Below are positions 1 to 9,498 of a stretch of 64,000 nt of DNA, piece after piece. The first letter of the stretch is position 1, and each line of letters opens with the position of its first letter. The stretch is from assembly GCF_007859865.1 (NCBI RefSeq), contig NZ_SJPI01000004.1:62001-126000 (forward strand). The letters run 5' to 3'. Origin of the DNA: Rubripirellula amarantea (GTDB lineage Bacteria > Planctomycetota > Planctomycetia > Pirellulales > Pirellulaceae). The notes beneath the pieces were generated by a model. It searched no databases, had not been told where the DNA came from, and saw only the letters and a list, made by a program, of their open reading frames with translations. The position numbers were made by a program, and so were the translations under genes.

Positions 1-260
1 GCTGGTCGGCGTTGTTGAGCGAGGGACGTATGACGGCAAGCGCAATCGCGATCGAAGAGGTGGAGGCTGTGGTTGCTCCGGCCAAGCAACTTCACGACCT
101 ATGCGAAGCGAATCATGAGTTCGGCTATCGGTTGATGCATCAAATGGCAGATGCGCTTTCCAAACGCTTGGTTGCGACAAGGTTGCAAATGCTTGACCTG
201 TTCGCGGACCACACCAGCACGAGCAATGCAACCTCCGGCAAACCGATGAGCGACGCATGA
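1..260 (+). CDS. Cyclic nucleotide-binding domain protein, 3' end only
   Basis: The gene enters the window already open; its reading frame begins at base 3 with Trp-Ser-Ala-Leu. The visible ~85 residues look like the end of a CRP-type cNMP-binding beta-barrel (GWSALL, then T-x-SA-x-A) followed by the long C-helix (LCEANHEFGYRLMHQMA). No helix-turn-helix follows: the protein stops about 25 residues after the helix. It is therefore a stand-alone sensor domain, not a full CRP/FNR activator, as far as this end shows. It overlaps the hydrogenase beta-subunit gene by 4 bases (ATGA). Such cNMP-domain genes are known at the head of group 3b hydrogenase operons; an allosteric or regulatory role is inferred. 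The ligand cannot be judged because the phosphate-binding cassette lies outside the window. Confidence 0.8.
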   Translation, partial: WSALLSEGRMTASAIAIEEVEAVVAPAKQLHDLCEANHEFGYRLMHQMADALSKRLVATRLQMLDLFADHTSTSNATSGKPMSDA

Positions 261-1378
261 CGACGCAGAACGACCGACGACATGACCGGCGGTTTTTGAG
301 CAAAGCGAGCTTCGGTGATCTCTTCGCGCTGCTGCGGCAGCAAGGTTACACCGTGATCGGCCCCACGATCGATCAACAAGCCATCGTCTACGCTGAAATA
401 CAATCCGCTGATGACCTACCACGTGGATGGACCGACGATCAATCGCCGGGACAGTATCGCTTGAAACAGCGCGACGATGACGCTCTTTTCGGCTACGTCG
501 TGGGACCACACTCGTGGAAACAGTTTTTATTCCCACCCCGAGCTGTGCTATCGGAAGCTGACAAAACCGACGAAGGCTGGCAGTTTTCTAGCATAGAGGA
601 CGATCCGCCAAAGTACGCCTTCTTAGGAGTGCGTGCCTGTGAACTGGCCGCGATGCGAGTGCAAGATCGGGTCTTTCTTTCGGGAGCCTACGTCGATCCC
701 ATCTACCAAGGGCGTCGCAATAACACATTGATCGTTGCGGTAAATTGCACACAGGCCGCTTCGACATGCTTCTGTACCTCGATGAACACGGGTCCCGAAT
801 GCACTAGCGGTTTCGATCTAGCGCTAACTGAATTGCCCGACGGTTTCGTCGTTGAATCGGCCACCACGGATGGCGCCGAGATCGCTGCTGCTCTAAGAAC
901 CCACGAAGTGACAATCGAGCAACTGCGATCGGCTCAAACCGCTCGGCAACAAGCCGTCGTTCAGATCACTCGCAAACTAGACACAACCAACATTTGCGAC
1001 ACATTGATGTCGAACCTGGACCACCCTCGATGGGACGAAGTCGCCGAGCGATGCCTTTCCTGTACTAATTGCACCATGGTTTGCCCGACATGCTTTTGCA
1101 GTAGTGTCACTGAGGTCAGCGACCTCGCCGGTGAACATGTGCAGCGTGAGCGAACGTGGGATTCGTGTTTCAATGTCGACTTTAGCTACATGAACGGTGG
1201 CAATGTTCGCGACAATGTTCGATCGCGATACCGTCAATGGTTGACCCACAAACTGGCTTCATGGATCGACCAATTCGACACATCGGGCTGTGTTGGTTGC
1301 GGTCGCTGCATCACGTGGTGTCCCGTCGGCATCGACCTGACTGAAGAAGTAGCCGCCATTCGCGGAGAAACCTCGTGA
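257..1378 (+). CDS. hydB: Group 3b [NiFe]-hydrogenase (sulfhydrogenase) beta subunit, 4Fe-4S protein
   Basis: A 373-residue iron-sulfur subunit that should pass electrons between the flavin subunit and the hydrogenase small subunit in the cytosol. Two cysteine clusters are visible: [16 protein letters not shown] at about residues 266-281 and [12 protein letters not shown] at about 345-356. These are arranged as in HydB/HyhB of the Pyrococcus sulfhydrogenases and in AsrA. The N-terminal half ([24 protein letters not shown]) also fits that family. The start is set by the ATGA overlap with the upstream cNMP gene; the gene overlaps gamma by 4 bases. The order beta-gamma-delta-alpha matches the archaeal sulfhydrogenase I operon. 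A sulfite reductase subunit is the alternative, but the NiFe subunits downstream settle the assignment. Confidence 0.9.
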   Translation: MTTQNDRRHDRRFLSKASFGDLFALLRQQGYTVIGPTIDQQAIVYAEIQSADDLPRGWTDDQSPGQYRLKQRDDDALFGYVVGPHSWKQFLFPPRAVLSEADKTDEGWQFSSIEDDPPKYAFLGVRACELAAMRVQDRVFLSGAYVDPIYQGRRNNTLIVAVNCTQAASTCFCTSMNTGPECTSGFDLALTELPDGFVVESATTDGAEIAAALRTHEVTIEQLRSAQTARQQAVVQITRKLDTTNICDTLMSNLDHPRWDEVAERCLSCTNCTMVCPTCFCSSVTEVSDLAGEHVQRERTWDSCFNVDFSYMNGGNVRDNVRSRYRQWLTHKLASWIDQFDTSGCVGCGRCITWCPVGIDLTEEVAAIRGETS

Positions 1379-2247
1379 GCCTTCAATCAACTCATCTACC
1401 GAACATCAATTCGGGTGCCAATCCTTGGCAAACTCACACGGTTTCGATCCGGAGCATTCGGCAAGAGATCGACGGTGTAGCGACGTACGATCTGACGTTT
1501 CGAGATGCAGCATTGCAGGAATCGTATCGGTTTGCACCCGGGCAATTCAACATGCTGTACTTGCCTAGCGCGGGGGAGATAGCGATTTCGATAAGCGACG
1601 ATCCGAAACGCACCGACAGCCTTGCGCACACGATCCGCGTCGCTGGAAATGTGACGCGATCGTTGGCGGGCATGAGCGTCGGTCAGACACTTGGATTAAG
1701 AGGACCATTTGGAACAAGCTGGCCAATGGCCCAAAGCGTTGGACGAGATGTTGTGATTGTCGCCGGAGGAATCGGACTGGCACCACTACGTCCTGTTATC
1801 CACACTCTGCTAAACGAAAGACGTCAGTTCGGTCGTTTAAACCTACTGTATGGAGCCCGCTCGCCTGACACGATTCTGTACCATGATCAGTACGATGATT
1901 GGACGCGCCGCGGACTGATTATCCATACCACGGTCGACCGATCGCAGGCGGGATGGTTAGGAAATGTTGGCGTGGTGACGACATTGCTGGAACAATTGCG
2001 CACCTTTGATCCGCGAAACACAATTCTGTTGTGCTGCGGTCCTGAAGTGATGATGCGGTTTACGGTATTGGCCGCGATGTCTCGTGGACTTTCGCCGCAA
2101 CAAATTTGGATTTCGATGGAACGCAACATGCAATGTGCCGTTGGCTTGTGCGGGCATTGCCAACTCGGCCCAGCCTTTGTTTGCAAGGACGGACCGATCT
2201 TCCGCTACGACCAAATCGCTTCTCTATTGGACGTCGAGGGATTGTAA
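1375..2247 (+). CDS. hydG: Group 3b [NiFe]-hydrogenase gamma subunit, FAD/NAD(P)-binding reductase
   Basis: A 290-residue diaphorase subunit of the ferredoxin-NADP reductase fold. It should exchange electrons with NADP(H). A flavin-binding strand (FAPGQFNML) lies near residues 43-51, and the nucleotide-binding glycine loop [10 protein letters not shown] starts near residue 131. A C-terminal 2Fe-2S cysteine set of the dihydroorotate-dehydrogenase electron-transfer type ([10 protein letters not shown], then VC) lies at about 252-267. Translation starts at GTG, which shares GTGA with the stop of the beta gene. The gene ends in TAATG, sharing one base with delta. Family knowledge places it as the NADP(H)-reacting module; cofactor preference cannot be read with certainty from the sequence. 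Confidence 0.9.
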   Translation: MSLQSTHLPNINSGANPWQTHTVSIRSIRQEIDGVATYDLTFRDAALQESYRFAPGQFNMLYLPSAGEIAISISDDPKRTDSLAHTIRVAGNVTRSLAGMSVGQTLGLRGPFGTSWPMAQSVGRDVVIVAGGIGLAPLRPVIHTLLNERRQFGRLNLLYGARSPDTILYHDQYDDWTRRGLIIHTTVDRSQAGWLGNVGVVTTLLEQLRTFDPRNTILLCCGPEVMMRFTVLAAMSRGLSPQQIWISMERNMQCAVGLCGHCQLGPAFVCKDGPIFRYDQIASLLDVEGL

Positions 2248-3035
2248 TGAGCAAACCGAAACTCGGCGTTTTTAAGTTCGCATCCTGTGATGGTTGTCAG
2301 TTGTCGCTGCTGTCGGCTGAGGATCAATTGTTGGAATTGGCCGGTGCGGTTGAAATCGGATATTTCTTAGAAGCGACCAGCAAGATTGCGCCGGGGCCTT
2401 ACGACATTGCATTGGTGGAAGGTTCGATCACCACGCCTCATGACGTCGAGCGGATTCAGCAAGTTCGACGCGACTGCAAGTTCTTAATCACGATCGGTGC
2501 TTGTGCGACCGCTGGCGGCATCCAAGCACTTCGCAACTGGGCCGACTGCGACGAATTTGTGCAGGCCGTTTACGCTTCGCCTCAATTTATCTCGACACTT
2601 GCGACATCGACCGCGATCGCTGATCACGTCAGCGTCGACTTTGAATTGCGAGGTTGCCCGATCAACCAGTACCAATTGATCGAGGTCATCGGATCACTTT
2701 TAGCTGGCCGCCGACCGCGAACTCGGGTGCACTCGGTTTGTCTGGAATGCAAGCGACGTGGCACCGTGTGCGTGATGGTTGCCCAAGGCACAGCATGCCT
2801 TGGGCCTGTCACGCAAGCGGGATGCAATGCGATTTGCCCGTCGTTTAATCGCGGCTGCTACGGTTGCCACGGCCCCGCGGCACAACCAAACTTGGTCAGC
2901 ATTACCAATCAATTCGCAAGTGACGGGGTACCGAAAGAACAAATCGTTCGCAGCCTGCGCAGCTTCAATGGTTACGCGCCGGAGTTCCGTGTCGAGGGCG
3001 ATCGTTTGGACGCGTCGCAGGAGTCGGGCGAATGA
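2247..3035 (+). CDS. hydD: Group 3b [NiFe]-hydrogenase delta (small) subunit
   Basis: A 262-residue electron-transfer subunit that carries the Fe-S relay next to the NiFe site. Proximal cluster motifs are SCDGC at residues 13-17, the GACATAGG loop, and RGCPIN. C-terminal cysteines for two more clusters follow in the family pattern (CLECKRRGTVC, CLGPVTQAGC, CPSFNRGCYGC). There is no Tat signal, so the enzyme is cytosolic, in line with groups 3 and 4. An in-frame ORF extends 47 codons upstream into gamma, but the start at 2247 (TAATG with the gamma stop) puts the [15 protein letters not shown]-terminus exactly where the family begins. It overlaps the large-subunit gene by 4 bases. Confidence 0.92.
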   Translation: MSKPKLGVFKFASCDGCQLSLLSAEDQLLELAGAVEIGYFLEATSKIAPGPYDIALVEGSITTPHDVERIQQVRRDCKFLITIGACATAGGIQALRNWADCDEFVQAVYASPQFISTLATSTAIADHVSVDFELRGCPINQYQLIEVIGSLLAGRRPRTRVHSVCLECKRRGTVCVMVAQGTACLGPVTQAGCNAICPSFNRGCYGCHGPAAQPNLVSITNQFASDGVPKEQIVRSLRSFNGYAPEFRVEGDRLDASQESGE

Positions 3036-4324
3036 CGCAGCGAACGATCAAAGTCAACGCAATGACGCGAGTCGAAGGCGAAGGCGGCTTGTACCTGAAA
3101 CTACGCGGCAATGTGGTGGAAGAAATTCGGTTGGAGATCTACGAACCGCCGCGATTTTTCGAGGCCTTTCTTCGCGGTCGACCGCTGGAGGAAGTCCCCG
3201 ACATCACGGCGCGGATTTGCGGGATCTGTCCGGTCGCGTATCAGATGAGCAGCATCCATGCGTTGGAGTCCGCGCTGGGCATGACCATCAGCCCGGAAAT
3301 TCGCAAGCTACGCCGATTACTGTACTGCGGCGAATGGATTGAAAGCCACGCGTTGCATGTTTATTTGCTCAACGCGCCCGATTTCCTGGGGTACGACAGC
3401 GGGTTGGACATGGCCGCCGAGTATCCCGACGAAGTCAATCGTGGCTTGCGAATGAAGAAGCACGGCAACCAAATTCTGGAAGCCCTCGGTGGTCGCGCGA
3501 TCCATCCGATCAACGTGGCCGTCGGAGGATTCTATCGTTGTCCTCGACGCGACGAACTGCAACGTTTGATTCCTGATCTGCAATGGTGCCTAGACGCGGC
3601 GATCGAAACGACTCGCTGGGTAGCGACTTTCGATTTTCCAAATTTCCAAAGCGACTATCAACTCGTTTCGTTATCGCACGACGACGAGTACCCGATGAAC
3701 GAAGGTCGTATCGCGACGTCGCTTGGCGAGTCGATTGCTGTTTCGGATTTCGAGAACGAGTTTGAAGAACGTCAAGTCGCGCACTCGACGGCCTTGCACT
3801 CGTTGCGTAAGAAAACCGGCGCAGCGTACTTTCTTGGTCCTCTCGCGCGAGTTGGCTTGAACACGGATCGTCTTTCACCGACGGCGAAACGTTTGGCCGA
3901 TGAAGTAGGCATCACGTGGCCTTGTTACAACCCATTTCAAAGCATCGTGGCCCGCAGCCTGGAATTGGTTCACGCTTTTGAAGAAGCCCTCGCGATCTTG
4001 CGCGAGTACCAACCGGCTCGTCCGGCCAAGATCAACTATGAAATTCAGAGCGGGGAAGGGTGCGCCGCAACGGAAGCCCCACGCGGTTTGCTGTACCATC
4101 GCTACCACTTCGACGACGACGGAAAAATTGCCGAAGCCAAGATTGTCCCGCCGACATCCCAAAACCAGCCTCAGATCGAATCCGACTTACGACGCTGGGT
4201 CACGCAAATTCTGACTGACGACGACGCGGCCACGGCTAGGAAGTGCGAAAACCTGGTGCGTTGCTACGACCCCTGCATCAGTTGCTCGACTCATTTTTTG
4301 AAACTGAAGGTCGACCGCGTATGA
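3032..4324 (+). CDS. hydA: Group 3b [NiFe]-hydrogenase alpha (large, catalytic) subunit
   Basis: The 430-residue catalytic subunit that holds the NiFe(CN)2CO centre and interconverts H2 with protons and electrons. The four metal-ligating cysteines are present: RICGIC at residues 61-66 and DPCISCSTH at 413-421. The N-terminal RVEGEGG motif is that of group 3 enzymes. Nine residues follow His421, which is the usual tail removed by the maturation protease encoded immediately downstream. Length and motifs are normal, and no inactivating change is seen. Group 3b rather than 3c or 3d is inferred from the beta and gamma partners and from the operon order. Confidence 0.95.
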   Translation: MTQRTIKVNAMTRVEGEGGLYLKLRGNVVEEIRLEIYEPPRFFEAFLRGRPLEEVPDITARICGICPVAYQMSSIHALESALGMTISPEIRKLRRLLYCGEWIESHALHVYLLNAPDFLGYDSGLDMAAEYPDEVNRGLRMKKHGNQILEALGGRAIHPINVAVGGFYRCPRRDELQRLIPDLQWCLDAAIETTRWVATFDFPNFQSDYQLVSLSHDDEYPMNEGRIATSLGESIAVSDFENEFEERQVAHSTALHSLRKKTGAAYFLGPLARVGLNTDRLSPTAKRLADEVGITWPCYNPFQSIVARSLELVHAFEEALAILREYQPARPAKINYEIQSGEGCAATEAPRGLLYHRYHFDDDGKIAEAKIVPPTSQNQPQIESDLRRWVTQILTDDDAATARKCENLVRCYDPCISCSTHFLKLKVDRV

Positions 4325-4797
4325 CGAAACCGAAAACTTTGGTCGTCGGTATCGGCAGCCCCCATGGCGACGACGCCATTGGTTGGCTGGTTGCCGACGC
4401 ACTAAAAGAAAGCACCGACGGCGGTGAGACTCGGATCGAAAAAGCAGCATCGCCGATTGAGATTTTCAACGCGATCGACGATTGCGAGCGACTGATCCTG
4501 TGCGATGGTTGCAGCGGACTGGGCAGCCCCGGTGACACGCGACGTTGGCAATGGCCATCGTCAGAATTCGGTCAGGTGAATTGGTCCGGAACGCACGACT
4601 TTTCGCTGATCGCAACCCTGCAGTTGGGTGAACGATTAAACCGTTTGCCACCGCAAGTCGTCGTGTGGGCGATCGAAATTGACACCAACCGCGTCGGCGA
4701 CACACTTTCACCTAGCGTCGCTTCGGCCATCCCAGACTTCGTTCAGCAAATCAAACAGGAAATGGCCAAGGACTGCATCGAACCACATCATGCATGA
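4321..4797 (+). CDS. Hydrogenase maturation protease (large-subunit C-terminal endopeptidase)
   Basis: A 158-residue HybD/HycI-type peptidase that trims the large subunit after nickel insertion. The glycine-rich start GIGSPHGDDAIG, an internal CDG strand and the GTHDFSL segment hold the acidic and histidine residues that bind Ni in this family. Translation starts inside the alpha stop (ATGA). A longer ORF begins 26 codons upstream inside alpha and is rejected. It overlaps hypA by 8 bases. Its position directly after the large-subunit gene implies specificity for that subunit, which has a 9-residue tail. Confidence 0.9.
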   Translation: MTKPKTLVVGIGSPHGDDAIGWLVADALKESTDGGETRIEKAASPIEIFNAIDDCERLILCDGCSGLGSPGDTRRWQWPSSEFGQVNWSGTHDFSLIATLQLGERLNRLPPQVVVWAIEIDTNRVGDTLSPSVASAIPDFVQQIKQEMAKDCIEPHHA

Positions 4798-5161
4798 ACA
4801 CTCGCTCGTCAAAAACCTGCTCCGACAAGCCGATGCGATTCGTCGGCAACATGATGCCAAGCGTGTTGACGAGATTCGTGTGGAGATCGGACCGCTTTCG
4901 GGCGTCGAACCGTTGTTGCTGGCTAGTGCGTTTAAGCAACTTGCTTGCGAAGAAATATTTTGCAACGCACAACTGATCATTGACCAAGTCGAATTGGTTG
5001 CCCGGTGCAATGCGTGCGAAAAGCAATTTGTGATCCACGACTTCGACTTTCGCTGTGCCGATTGCGGACGCGGTGTGGATGTGATTCGCGGCGATGAACT
5101 GCAGTTGGTCAGCGTGTCGCTAGCGAGCGACGAACCCGCCACCACAGGAAAGACGCGATGA
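4790..5161 (+). CDS. hypA: Hydrogenase nickel-insertion protein HypA
   Basis: A 123-residue nickel metallochaperone that works with HypB. It begins MHEHSLV, so the Ni-binding MHE N-terminus is intact only if translation starts at 4790, and this fixes the start. A structural zinc site is formed by CNAC near residue 69 and CADC near residue 88. The gene lies between the protease and hypB, overlapping them by 8 and 4 bases. Confidence 0.93.
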   Translation: MHEHSLVKNLLRQADAIRRQHDAKRVDEIRVEIGPLSGVEPLLLASAFKQLACEEIFCNAQLIIDQVELVARCNACEKQFVIHDFDFRCADCGRGVDVIRGDELQLVSVSLASDEPATTGKTR

Positions 5162-5829
5162 CGACTGAAACGATTACCGTCCGCCGCGACGTGGCTGCCG
5201 AAGCAAAGCAAGACGCTGCGATGGAGCGAACGCGGCTTGGCAAGCGAGGCACGTTGGTGGTCAATCTCTTGTCGTCGCCTGGTTCAGGCAAGACCAGTTT
5301 GTTGGAAGCGACCGCTCGCTACTTTGCGGGGCGACATAGCATGGCGGTGTTGGTAGGCGACTTGGAAACCGACCGTGATGCACGCCGACTTTCTCCGTTG
5401 GTGCCTACCGCGCAACTGACCACGGGCGGCGCGTGCCATTTGGAATTGCCTTTGGTGCGTCGCGGCTTGGACGCTCTGGGTGATCCGCAAGTTGATTTCC
5501 TGTTCATTGAAAACATCGGCAATCTGGTTTGTCCTGCGTCGCACGATCTGGGCGAACACTTGCGGATCGTCTTGGTCAGCACCACCGAAGGCGACGACAA
5601 GCCTGGCAAGTACCCAAAGATGTTTCGCACCAGTGCAGCAATGGTGGTAACGAAAACGGATTTGTTGCCGCACGTCCCATTCTCGGTGACTGCGGTCGTC
5701 GATGATGCCAGGCGAATCCAGCCCGATTTGGAAGCGATCGAAGTTTGCTCGCTGGACAATACCGGCATTGCCCAATGGTGCGAATTTCTGCAGCGGGAAC
5801 GATCAAAACGATTGGCCGAGTTTCTATGA
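5158..5829 (+). CDS. hypB: Hydrogenase nickel-incorporation GTPase HypB
   Basis: A 223-residue SIMIBI-class GTPase that drives nickel delivery to the large subunit. The P-loop SSPGSGKTSLLE begins near residue 40. The metal-binding TTGGACHLE segment, the ENIGNLVCP motif and the VVTKTDLL guanine-specificity motif are all present. The protein lacks a histidine-rich N-terminal stretch, so it probably stores little nickel. It overlaps hypA and hypF by 4 bases each. Confidence 0.94.
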   Translation: MTTETITVRRDVAAEAKQDAAMERTRLGKRGTLVVNLLSSPGSGKTSLLEATARYFAGRHSMAVLVGDLETDRDARRLSPLVPTAQLTTGGACHLELPLVRRGLDALGDPQVDFLFIENIGNLVCPASHDLGEHLRIVLVSTTEGDDKPGKYPKMFRTSAAMVVTKTDLLPHVPFSVTAVVDDARRIQPDLEAIEVCSLDNTGIAQWCEFLQRERSKRLAEFL

Positions 5830-8153
5830 AAACAGTAACTTCGCCCCAACTGCGGGTCGCCAAACGATTGACCCTGACTGGCAGTGTGCAAGGAATCGGC
5901 ATGCGCCCCGCGATCGCACGTCTTGCCGAACAGTCGCGGGTACACGGCTTCGTTCGCAACACGTGTAGCGGCGTCGAAGTACATGTCGAGGGCGATACCG
6001 AATCTGTCGCCCGGTTCACCGACGCACTTCGCAGTCACCTGCCGACCGCTTCAGAACTAGATTCGCTGCAGCAAATCGCCGCCGAAGTCGAGCAGTTCGA
6101 CTCCTTCGCGATCATCCAGCCAAGTGAGCTGAACCAGCAAGACAGCTTAACGACTCGAGTGCCAGCCGATTTGGTCGTCTGCGATCGTTGCCGCGAAGAG
6201 ATTCGTGATGCAGCGAATCGGCGATACGATTATCCGTTCACAAGCTGCACCGACTGCGGACCGCGGTATTCCATCATCCAGCGGATGCCCTACGAACGAT
6301 CGCAAACAAGTATGACCGAGTTCGCGTTATGCGAAACTTGCCAAGCAGAATACGCATCTGCATCGGATCGACGTTTTCATTCGCAGACCAACGCGTGTTC
6401 AAAATGCGGTCCGCAGCTATGGGCGTGCGACGCAAACCATCGCACAATCGCCGGCGGTCACGATGCGATCGAACTAGCCGCGACGGCCATTCGCAACGGA
6501 CAAATCGTGGCGCTGCGTGGGCTGGGCGGTTATCAATTGATCGTCGACGCAGGCTCTCAATCCGCGATCGAGCGACTACGCCGTCGCAAACAACGCCAGG
6601 GCAAACCGCTGGCCGTGATGGTGGGCAGTCTGTCGAAGGCGGAACCGTTTGCGACCATGAATGATGTGGAACGCGAACAATTGACGTGTTCCGCGGGTCC
6701 AATTGTGGTCGCAGCGGCAACAGCGAACGCCCGCATTTGCCGGGCCGTCACGCAATTCGCTTCTGAATCCTCTGCTCAATCCGCAATTCAGGAGTTGGGA
6801 ACGATTGGTTTGTTCTTGCCCACCACTCCATTGCATCAACGGTTACTTGACCGTGTCGATGGCCCGTTGGTTTGCACCAGCGGGAACCTCGAAGGCGAAC
6901 CGTTGGCGTTTGAACGCGATGCTGCGATGGACGATTTACACTCGATCGCTGACGTGTGGTTGCACCATGACCGCCCGATTACCCGACCGATCGACGACAG
7001 TGTTGTGCGAGTGATTGCCGGTCGTGCTGTTTCGCTGCGACTCGCACGTGGCTATGCCCCGTTGAACCTTAACATCGTCATCGAGCGTCCAACGATCGCA
7101 GTGGGCGGACATCAAAAAGTGGCGATTGCACTGAGCAATGGTAGGCAATCCCTTCTTGGTCCTCACATCGGCGACATGAATACGATTGCCGCACGCCAAC
7201 GTTTTGCAGATCAAGTCCATGACCTGACCGAACTATACGGGGTGCATGATTTTGACATCGTCTGTGATTTGCACCCGGACTATTTTACGACCCAGTGGTC
7301 ACAGAATCAGCCCAACCGTTGCGTGCAAGTGCAGCATCATCACGCTCATATCGCTGCCGGTATGTTGCAGCACGGTTGGCAGGATCAGCAAGTCCTGGGT
7401 GTGGCGTTTGACGGCACGGGATACGGAACTGACGGAACGATTTGGGGCGGCGAGTTTCTGCGATGCACGGCAAGCAGTTTCGAGCGAGTTGGACATCTCA
7501 GGCAGTTCGGTTTGGTCGGCGGAGATCAAGCGATTCGTGAACCTTGGCGAGTGGCGACGTCGCTCGTGCGAGACGCCTTGGGTGATTCGCAAGCAGCCGA
7601 ATTGTCGTTCCAATCGCGTGATGCACGGACGCTGATTCCGCTATTGTCGCGTCCCGCTTTGTCGACTGTCACCACTAGCGCGGGACGATTGTTTGACGGA
7701 GTGGCCGCGTTAGTATTGCAAATCGAAAGTTGTCAGTACGAAGGTCAAGCAGCGATATCGTTGGAAGCAGTGTGCGATCAATCGGCACTTGGGCACTACC
7801 GCTTTCCGATCATCCAAGGGCAACCCAAAATTGTCGACTGGCGTCCGATGATTCGTGAGCTGATGCAAGATCGCGCCGATGGAGTTCCACCTGATGTGAT
7901 GGCGATGCGTTTTCACCGCGGTCTAGCGATCGCGATCACTGAATTCTGTGACGCGTATTCGCCGCTATCGGTGGTTCTCGGTGGCGGAGTGTTTCAAAAT
8001 CGAATCTTGGTCGAATTGCTGGCTGACCAAATGCGAGCACGACCGCTTGGCCTGCCAGGGATGATTCCCGTCGGCGACGGCGGGCTTGCTGCTGGTCAAT
8101 TACTCATCGCCGATGCATTGGCACGTCAAGGGAGTTCGCAACTATGTGCTTAG
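5826..8153 (+). CDS. hypF: Carbamoyltransferase HypF
   Basis: A 775-residue enzyme that converts carbamoyl phosphate to the thiocarbamate on HypE, the source of the cyanide ligands. The domains run in the usual order. An acylphosphatase domain (TGSVQGIGMRP) occupies about the first 95 residues. Zinc-finger repeats with CDRC, CTDCG, CETC and CSKCG follow at about 120-200. A YrdC-like domain covers about 215-390, and the Kae1/TobZ-like domain with HHHAHIAAG starts near 505. The start at 5826 lies in the hypB stop (ATGA); the open frame upstream is inside hypB. The gene overlaps hypC by 10 bases. Confidence 0.95.
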   Translation: MKTVTSPQLRVAKRLTLTGSVQGIGMRPAIARLAEQSRVHGFVRNTCSGVEVHVEGDTESVARFTDALRSHLPTASELDSLQQIAAEVEQFDSFAIIQPSELNQQDSLTTRVPADLVVCDRCREEIRDAANRRYDYPFTSCTDCGPRYSIIQRMPYERSQTSMTEFALCETCQAEYASASDRRFHSQTNACSKCGPQLWACDANHRTIAGGHDAIELAATAIRNGQIVALRGLGGYQLIVDAGSQSAIERLRRRKQRQGKPLAVMVGSLSKAEPFATMNDVEREQLTCSAGPIVVAAATANARICRAVTQFASESSAQSAIQELGTIGLFLPTTPLHQRLLDRVDGPLVCTSGNLEGEPLAFERDAAMDDLHSIADVWLHHDRPITRPIDDSVVRVIAGRAVSLRLARGYAPLNLNIVIERPTIAVGGHQKVAIALSNGRQSLLGPHIGDMNTIAARQRFADQVHDLTELYGVHDFDIVCDLHPDYFTTQWSQNQPNRCVQVQHHHAHIAAGMLQHGWQDQQVLGVAFDGTGYGTDGTIWGGEFLRCTASSFERVGHLRQFGLVGGDQAIREPWRVATSLVRDALGDSQAAELSFQSRDARTLIPLLSRPALSTVTTSAGRLFDGVAALVLQIESCQYEGQAAISLEAVCDQSALGHYRFPIIQGQPKIVDWRPMIRELMQDRADGVPPDVMAMRFHRGLAIAITEFCDAYSPLSVVLGGGVFQNRILVELLADQMRARPLGLPGMIPVGDGGLAAGQLLIADALARQGSSQLCA

Positions 8154-8395
8154 GCATTCCCGGCAAGGTCGTTCAATTCACTCAGCAAGAAACTCCGTTT
8201 GCGAAAGCCGAGATCGAGTTCGATGGCGTGCGTCGCGTCTGCCACATGGCGTGTGTTCCCGAAGCCGAGGTTGGCGACTACGTCATCGTTCACGCGGGCA
8301 TCGCGATTAGCCGGATAGATGCCGACGAGGCGCAGCGTGTTTTCCAAGAGCTGGCGAAGCTGGATGACGACGATGGCTGGAAGGACGAGCCGTAA
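8144..8395 (+). CDS. hypC: Hydrogenase assembly chaperone HypC
   Basis: An 83-residue chaperone starting MCLGIPGKV. Its Cys2 binds the Fe(CN)2CO unit together with HypD and hands it to the large subunit. Length and start are typical. The gene starts inside hypF and ends in TAATG, sharing a base with hypD, so HypC and HypD are probably made in a coupled way, as suits their complex. Confidence 0.95.
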   Translation: MCLGIPGKVVQFTQQETPFAKAEIEFDGVRRVCHMACVPEAEVGDYVIVHAGIAISRIDADEAQRVFQELAKLDDDDGWKDEP

Positions 8396-9498
8396 TGAAG
8401 TACTTAGACGAATATCGTGATCCCGCTTCGGCCAAGAAGTTAGTCGAAGCGATCCGTCGCCAAGTGACTCGCCCGTGGACGTTGATGGAGGTCTGTGGCG
8501 GACAAACTCATGGCTTGCTACGAAACGGGATTGAAGCAGAGCTGCAAGGAACGGTCGAATTGATTCACGGCCCCGGATGCCCCGTTTGTGTCACGGCGAT
8601 GGAGTCGATTGATTTTGCTCAGCAGCTTGCCATGCTGCATACGACTTCGACCAACAACGTGGTCCTGGCTAGCTTTGGCGACATGATGCGAGTCCCTGGT
8701 AGCCACGGTTCGCTGCTGGACACCAAGGCCAATGGCGGGAATGTGAAAACAGTGTACTCACCACTGGACGCTGTCGAGTTGGCGAAACGTCATCCGGAGA
8801 AACAGGTCGTGTTCTTTGCCGTCGGTTTTGAAACGACGGCTCCGGCGACTGCGTTGGCGGTGAAGCAAGCGGCCAACGATGGCATCCACAATTTCAGCTT
8901 GCTGGTTTCGCACGTTCGTGTGCAACCGGCGATGGAAGCTCTACTGCAGTCGCCGCACAACCGAGTGCAAGCGTTCTTGGCGGCCGGTCATGTTTGCGCC
9001 GTGATGGGCTACGAGTCCTATGAACCGATGGTCGAGCGCTACCGCTTGCCAATCGTTGTGACTGGATTCGAGCCACTTGATCTGCTCGAAGGCATTTTGA
9101 ATTGTGTCCGACAACTCGAACAGGGCGAAGCTCGCGTTGACAACGCCTACTCGCGCGGCGTCAGCCGCCAAGGTAACCAAGCGGCTCAGGACATCGTTCG
9201 TGAAGTCTATGAAGTTTGCGACCGTCCCTGGCGTGGCTTTGGTATCGTCACGAATGGTGGATTGCAGCTTAACCAAGATTGGCGGCACTTTGACGCGAGA
9301 TCGCGCTTCGATTTCATTCGCAGTCTGCCAGTGATCGAACCGGCGGAATGCGAAAGTGCTCATGTATTGGCCGGACGCATCAAACCGCCCGAGTGTGCTG
9401 CGTTTGGAAAGGCTTGCACGCCCGACGCACCAATGGGAGCACCGATGGTTTCATCCGAAGGAGCCTGCGCCGCGTACTACAAATGGCACACACCATGA
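8395..9498 (+). CDS. hypD: Hydrogenase formation protein HypD
   Basis: A 367-residue 4Fe-4S scaffold on which the Fe(CN)2CO group is assembled with HypC. Conserved elements are MEVCGGQTHG with Cys34, GPGCPVCVT with Cys62 and Cys65, and the C-terminal cysteine set that ligates the cluster (CAAFGKAC near 348 and SSEGACAAYY near the end). Length is normal. It overlaps hypE by 4 bases. Confidence 0.95.
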   Translation: MKYLDEYRDPASAKKLVEAIRRQVTRPWTLMEVCGGQTHGLLRNGIEAELQGTVELIHGPGCPVCVTAMESIDFAQQLAMLHTTSTNNVVLASFGDMMRVPGSHGSLLDTKANGGNVKTVYSPLDAVELAKRHPEKQVVFFAVGFETTAPATALAVKQAANDGIHNFSLLVSHVRVQPAMEALLQSPHNRVQAFLAAGHVCAVMGYESYEPMVERYRLPIVVTGFEPLDLLEGILNCVRQLEQGEARVDNAYSRGVSRQGNQAAQDIVREVYEVCDRPWRGFGIVTNGGLQLNQDWRHFDARSRFDFIRSLPVIEPAECESAHVLAGRIKPPECAAFGKACTPDAPMGAPMVSSEGACAAYYKWHTP

